Source of the DNA: Sphingobacterium micropteri
GTDB lineage: Bacteria; Bacteroidota; Bacteroidia; Sphingobacteriales; Sphingobacteriaceae
NCBI RefSeq assembly: GCF_014692515.1
Contig: NZ_JACOIK010000006.1
Location: forward strand, 282,455-346,454
Direction: 5' to 3'
Length of the DNA: 64,000 nt
The translations under genes and the position numbers were made by a program. This document shows, piece by piece, positions 61,426-64,000 of the stretch (the stretch's first letter is position 1; every line of letters starts with the position of its first letter). Under the pieces are notes generated by a model. The model worked only from the letters and a program-made list of their open reading frames with translations, had not been told where the DNA came from and did not search any database.

Positions 61426-61806
61426 ATGAAAAAGAAAACAGTGACACGCGTAATTGTTTGGGGAGTTTTCTTCTCGCTGATGGTCTGGGTGACCAATTTT
61501 ACGATCGTTGGGTATTTCCTGAAACGGAATTATACGTACAGCAATTACAACGGCACCTTTCGATTTGATGAAGTTAGATTAAAGGCTTTTGGATATGATA
61601 CGAGAGATAGTAGCTACGCTTATTTTCTTAGAAATAATGCGGGGATGAGAGACGAAGAGCTCTATCGTACCTTCCGACTAGACCCTTGGCGATTCTGGGA
61701 ATGGCGAGATTGGGTAGAGCATTTCGATCGGTTTACATTGTCTTATATTTCCGAACGGAAGATACAACGTAACCGCGAATCGGAGGGGCTGGATAACAAG
61801 GATTAG
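61426..61806 (+). CDS. small membrane-anchored protein, possible immunity protein (copy 3)
   Basis: 126 residues, close paralogue of the gene at 60390: nearly identical DNA over the stretch encoding NFTIVGYFLKRNYTYSNYNG, and the same LYRTFRLDPWRFWEWRDWVEHFDRF block. The middle (FRFDEVRLKAFGYDTRDSSYAYFLRNN) has diverged. It sits 11 bp after copy 2. No intact toxin belongs to it within the window, as for orphan immunity genes. Confidence 0.7.
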   Translation: MKKKTVTRVIVWGVFFSLMVWVTNFTIVGYFLKRNYTYSNYNGTFRFDEVRLKAFGYDTRDSSYAYFLRNNAGMRDEELYRTFRLDPWRFWEWRDWVEHFDRFTLSYISERKIQRNRESEGLDNKD

Positions 61807-61867
61807 CAATTATGTTGAGGAGCAGGATAACGATGGCAAATGAATTTTTTTACTTCTCCTGCATTTT

Positions 61868-62062
61868 TTGCCTTTTGTCAAAAATATTGCGGAATAAAAG
61901 GGTTTATTTTGGGATGATTAGCATATCATAAACCGTATGAATATGAAGAGAAGTTTAATTTTTGTGAAAATCCTGCTATTAGGTCCTGCACTGGCTTCGC
62001 TACATGCTTGCCAGAAGGACTTTGTGCAGTCCTCGGATACGTCTGTTTATTCAGAAAAATGA
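61868..62062 (+). pseudogene. truncated duplicate of the lipoprotein gene with its promoter region
   Basis: From about 61868 the DNA repeats that before 58782 (TTTTTTGCCTTTTGTCAAAA, then AAAAGGGTTT and GGGATGATTA), followed by ATG 61937/61943 and a copy of the lipoprotein signal: LHACQKDFVQSSDTS in place of LHACQKDFVQSSETE. A stop comes at 62060-62062 after 41 codons. The right half of the upstream palindrome is lost. The stop overlaps the ATG of the next reading frame (ATGA). Confidence 0.85.
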
Positions 62063-62557
62063 GGACGATAATATTATATATGTCTATATTAGTCATTCTA
62101 GCCCTAAACACGAATGCCCAAGAGCAATTGCAACAGCTTAAATTAAATACCCTTACTGTAGAAGAGATTAATCCCTCGACATTTGACAAGATCATCCAAG
62201 AGCAGCGTGCAAAATCGCATATATCAGTTTCAGGAAACTGGTGAGATCATTAGGATTAGTAATCATCGAAATCCGGAACTCCGCGATCATTGGGACCAAA
62301 GTGTATTGGGGTATATCGAAATGTTTACAGGAGGGGAGCATGGTTTAGACTGGGAAGAGTATGTAGAGTATGTGAATGGGAAAACTTATCGTGCTGTGAT
62401 TTTTTTCAACAAACATAATGTCAACGTTGCTAACTATATTCTATATCAAGATAAGCAGAAAAAAATTGACCTTTTCATTACCTATCTTAGCGATTTGCCG
62501 GACGATGTGAAAATACGGAACATGAAAAAAATAATCACAGGTATAAAGTTTGAGTAA
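62059..62557 (+). pseudogene. secreted protein gene split by a frameshift
   Basis: Frame 1 starts at ATG 62059 with a signal peptide (MRTIILYMSILVILALNTNAQ) and continues to FDKIIQEQRAKSH before a stop at 62244. Frame 2 overlaps from 62183 and carries the rest (RIYQFQETGEIIRISNHRNPELRDHW to the stop at 62557). Neither makes sense alone; joined at about 62210-62235 they give one protein of about 165 residues. No family recognised. A sequencing error would be an alternative to a real mutation. Confidence 0.65.
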
Positions 62558-62568
62558 CGGTAAATTTT

Positions 62569-63807
62569 GTGGATAAAATGGCGGTAAATGCTGTAACACG
62601 AAGAAGATTATGTTTATTTTTTTTATCCGCATGTTTATGTGTCAGTATCGTATTGCAAAGCAGATCCTTTATTATCGGTTTTTTCGTGGGACTTGTTTTT
62701 TTTATTTTTTTAACTGCCCAAGAAAAAAAGCAACTCAAAGGATGGCACTACGTACTCACCGCTGTCACGATGTTAAGCATATTATTAGTGCTTACTTTAC
62801 TACTGAAAACAGGATCGACCTATGGGAGATTATTTATCTACAAAGTCAGTTTTCCGATGTTCTCCGAACATTGGTTGCACGGTATGGGCTTAGGAAACTT
62901 TAGATCGCAATATTTATTGTATCAGGCAGCTTATTTTGCAGAGGGTAAACAGACACAAGAAGAAATGCTGCTGGCGGATAATACCTATTATGTATTCAAT
63001 GATTATTGGCAATTTTTAATCGAGGGAGGTATTACAGCAGTTTTTGTGCTTTTGTTCGCAATGTTCGGCTTAGGCTATCTTTTCTTGTCGAATAGACGAA
63101 AATACTTGAGGGGGATGCCGAATATGCTCATGCTTGCTTGGAGCCTGTTGATGGGTCTTCTATTAGTTGCCTTTTTTACACATGTATGGGAAAAAACGCT
63201 GTACAGGCTATCGATCGTTGGGCTGATCGCTATCATTCTTTATTTTAGTTTTATATGGGGTGAGAAGGTAAGTAGAAAGTCGTTTTTATTGGGAGTTGCC
63301 TCAATATTTGCTCTGGTTCTTTTTCTCGCCGACATTGATAAGCTTTTGTATCATCAGGCTTATTCAACATGGCGGAAAGCCGAGCGATATTGTTTCTCCG
63401 GTTACATGCAGGAGGGTTTGGAACTATTTGATGAGGTTTATTCTCCGTTAAAACATGATGTACTCTACTTGACAATGTATGCATATCAACATAAGAAAAA
63501 TGAAAACTTTGAACAGGCATCGATCCTTTTCCGGGAAGCTGCAGCGATTAGACCCTCTAACGAGCTATATAGGCAACTTGGAATATGTTATGATAAACTC
63601 GGAGATTATGAAAAAGCAGAGAATAACTTCTTATTGGCAGTAAATATGGTGCCTAATTGATTTATTCCAAGATATGACCTCTTTTCTTTTTACAAAAATC
63701 GTGGCTTTCTGGATAAGGCTCGGGAAACAGGAACGCAAATAATGAGCTTGCCGGTCAAGGTTCCGTCGTCCAAAGTAGATCATGTTAAATCTGGAATTGC
63801 AACTTAA
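62569..63807 (+). pseudogene. O-antigen-ligase-like (Wzy_C) gene, truncated and with a nonsense codon
   Basis: The open frame 62569-63660 (363 residues) has several membrane helices, the ligase signature GRLFIYKVSFPMFSEHWLHGMGLGNF and a TPR-like tail (ASILFREAAAIRPSNELYRQLGICYDKLGDYEKAE). Full-length relatives have more N-terminal helices before the SRS segment, so about 150-200 residues seem lost. After the TGA at 63658-63660 the same frame goes on for 48 codons (FIPRYDLFSFYKNRG, then SLPVKVPSSK) to a TAA at 63807, as relatives do; a CGA-to-TGA change explains the stop. The gene is probably dead. Confidence 0.75.
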
Positions 63808-63821
63808 ATTAGGAGACTTTT

Positions 63822-64000
63822 TTATGCTGCCATTTTTTCTTTTTCCAATAGCATCTCTTCGATCTGCTTAGGTGTTTTATACCCCAGAGCAGAATGTATT
63901 CTTTGGGTATTGTAAAATCCTTCAATGTATCCAAAGATTTCCAATTTAGCTGACTGCTGATCCATGAATTTTCTATGGTAGACCATTTCAGCTTTTAATG
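63822..64000 (-). mobile_element. IS3-family element, 3' end of transposase gene
   Basis: Minus-strand frame running in from the right edge and ending at 63824-63822. It reads AEMVYHRKFMDQQSAKLEIF, GYIEGFYNTQRIHSALGYKT and PKQIEEML, the C-terminal integrase-core signature of IS3-family OrfB. The rest of the element lies outside the window. The end of the element would lie near 63781-63821; I cannot define its terminal repeat without the other end. Confidence 0.92.

Overview
The window is chromosomal DNA of a Bacteroidota bacterium, most likely of the Sphingobacteriaceae. The grounds are two SusC/SusD outer-membrane uptake pairs, many lipoproteins with short signal peptides, start codons without Shine-Dalgarno sequences, and promoters of the Bacteroidota type (-7 box TAnnTTTG). 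The genus cannot be fixed from the sequence alone.

Layout. 1-684: 5' part of an AraC-family regulator gene. 1221-11011: first pectin locus (DUF3826 protein, SusC, SusD, the remnant of a deleted pectate lyase gene, two intact pectate lyases). 11146-18812: housekeeping and regulatory block (OmpA-like protein, small outer-membrane barrel, LytTR regulator with an altered receiver, Crp/Fnr regulator, LuxR-type response regulator plus TPR histidine kinase, small lipoproteins). 18813-21006: a 21-bp tandem repeat array, a 67-bp inverted repeat and two conserved hypothetical genes. 21487-33845: second pectin locus (DUF4957/DUF5123-like lipoprotein, SusC, SusD, a further surface lipoprotein, two pectate lyases). 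34094-58006: a very tight co-directional cluster of pectin side-chain enzymes (pectate-lyase-like/DUF6298-type protein, GH140 apiosidase, GH43, two Asp-box beta-propellers, GH2, GH78, esterase, GH28) with a cytoplasmic sugar-acid module in its middle (iron alcohol dehydrogenase, DapA/NanA-type aldolase, PdxA2, DUF1537 kinase, sodium symporter). 58003-63807: a Crp/Fnr regulator, then a lipoprotein with a permuted papain-like domain followed by three related small membrane proteins and several broken copies, which looks like a decaying toxin/immunity array, and a damaged O-antigen-ligase-like gene. 63822-64000: edge of an IS3-family element.

How it fits together. Pectate lyases and GH28 cut the homogalacturonan backbone; GH140, GH78, GH2, GH43 and the propellers suggest rhamnogalacturonan-II (RG-II) side chains; SusC/SusD import the oligomers. 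The most interesting proposal is that the four-enzyme module plus symporter degrades the RG-II sugar Dha (3-deoxy-D-lyxo-2-heptulosaric acid): aldol cleavage to pyruvate plus a C4 semialdehyde acid, reduction to D-threonate, phosphorylation, and oxidative decarboxylation to dihydroxyacetone phosphate. The stereochemistry of Dha gives D-threonate, the known substrate of the DUF1537/PdxA2 pair. This is inference from gene families and chemistry, not demonstrated. A second result is a shared operator: two 9-bp direct half-sites 21 bp apart, the nearer starting exactly 30 bp before the -7 box, seen clearly before four transcription units and weakly before the two SusC units, which would make all the pectin genes here one regulon.
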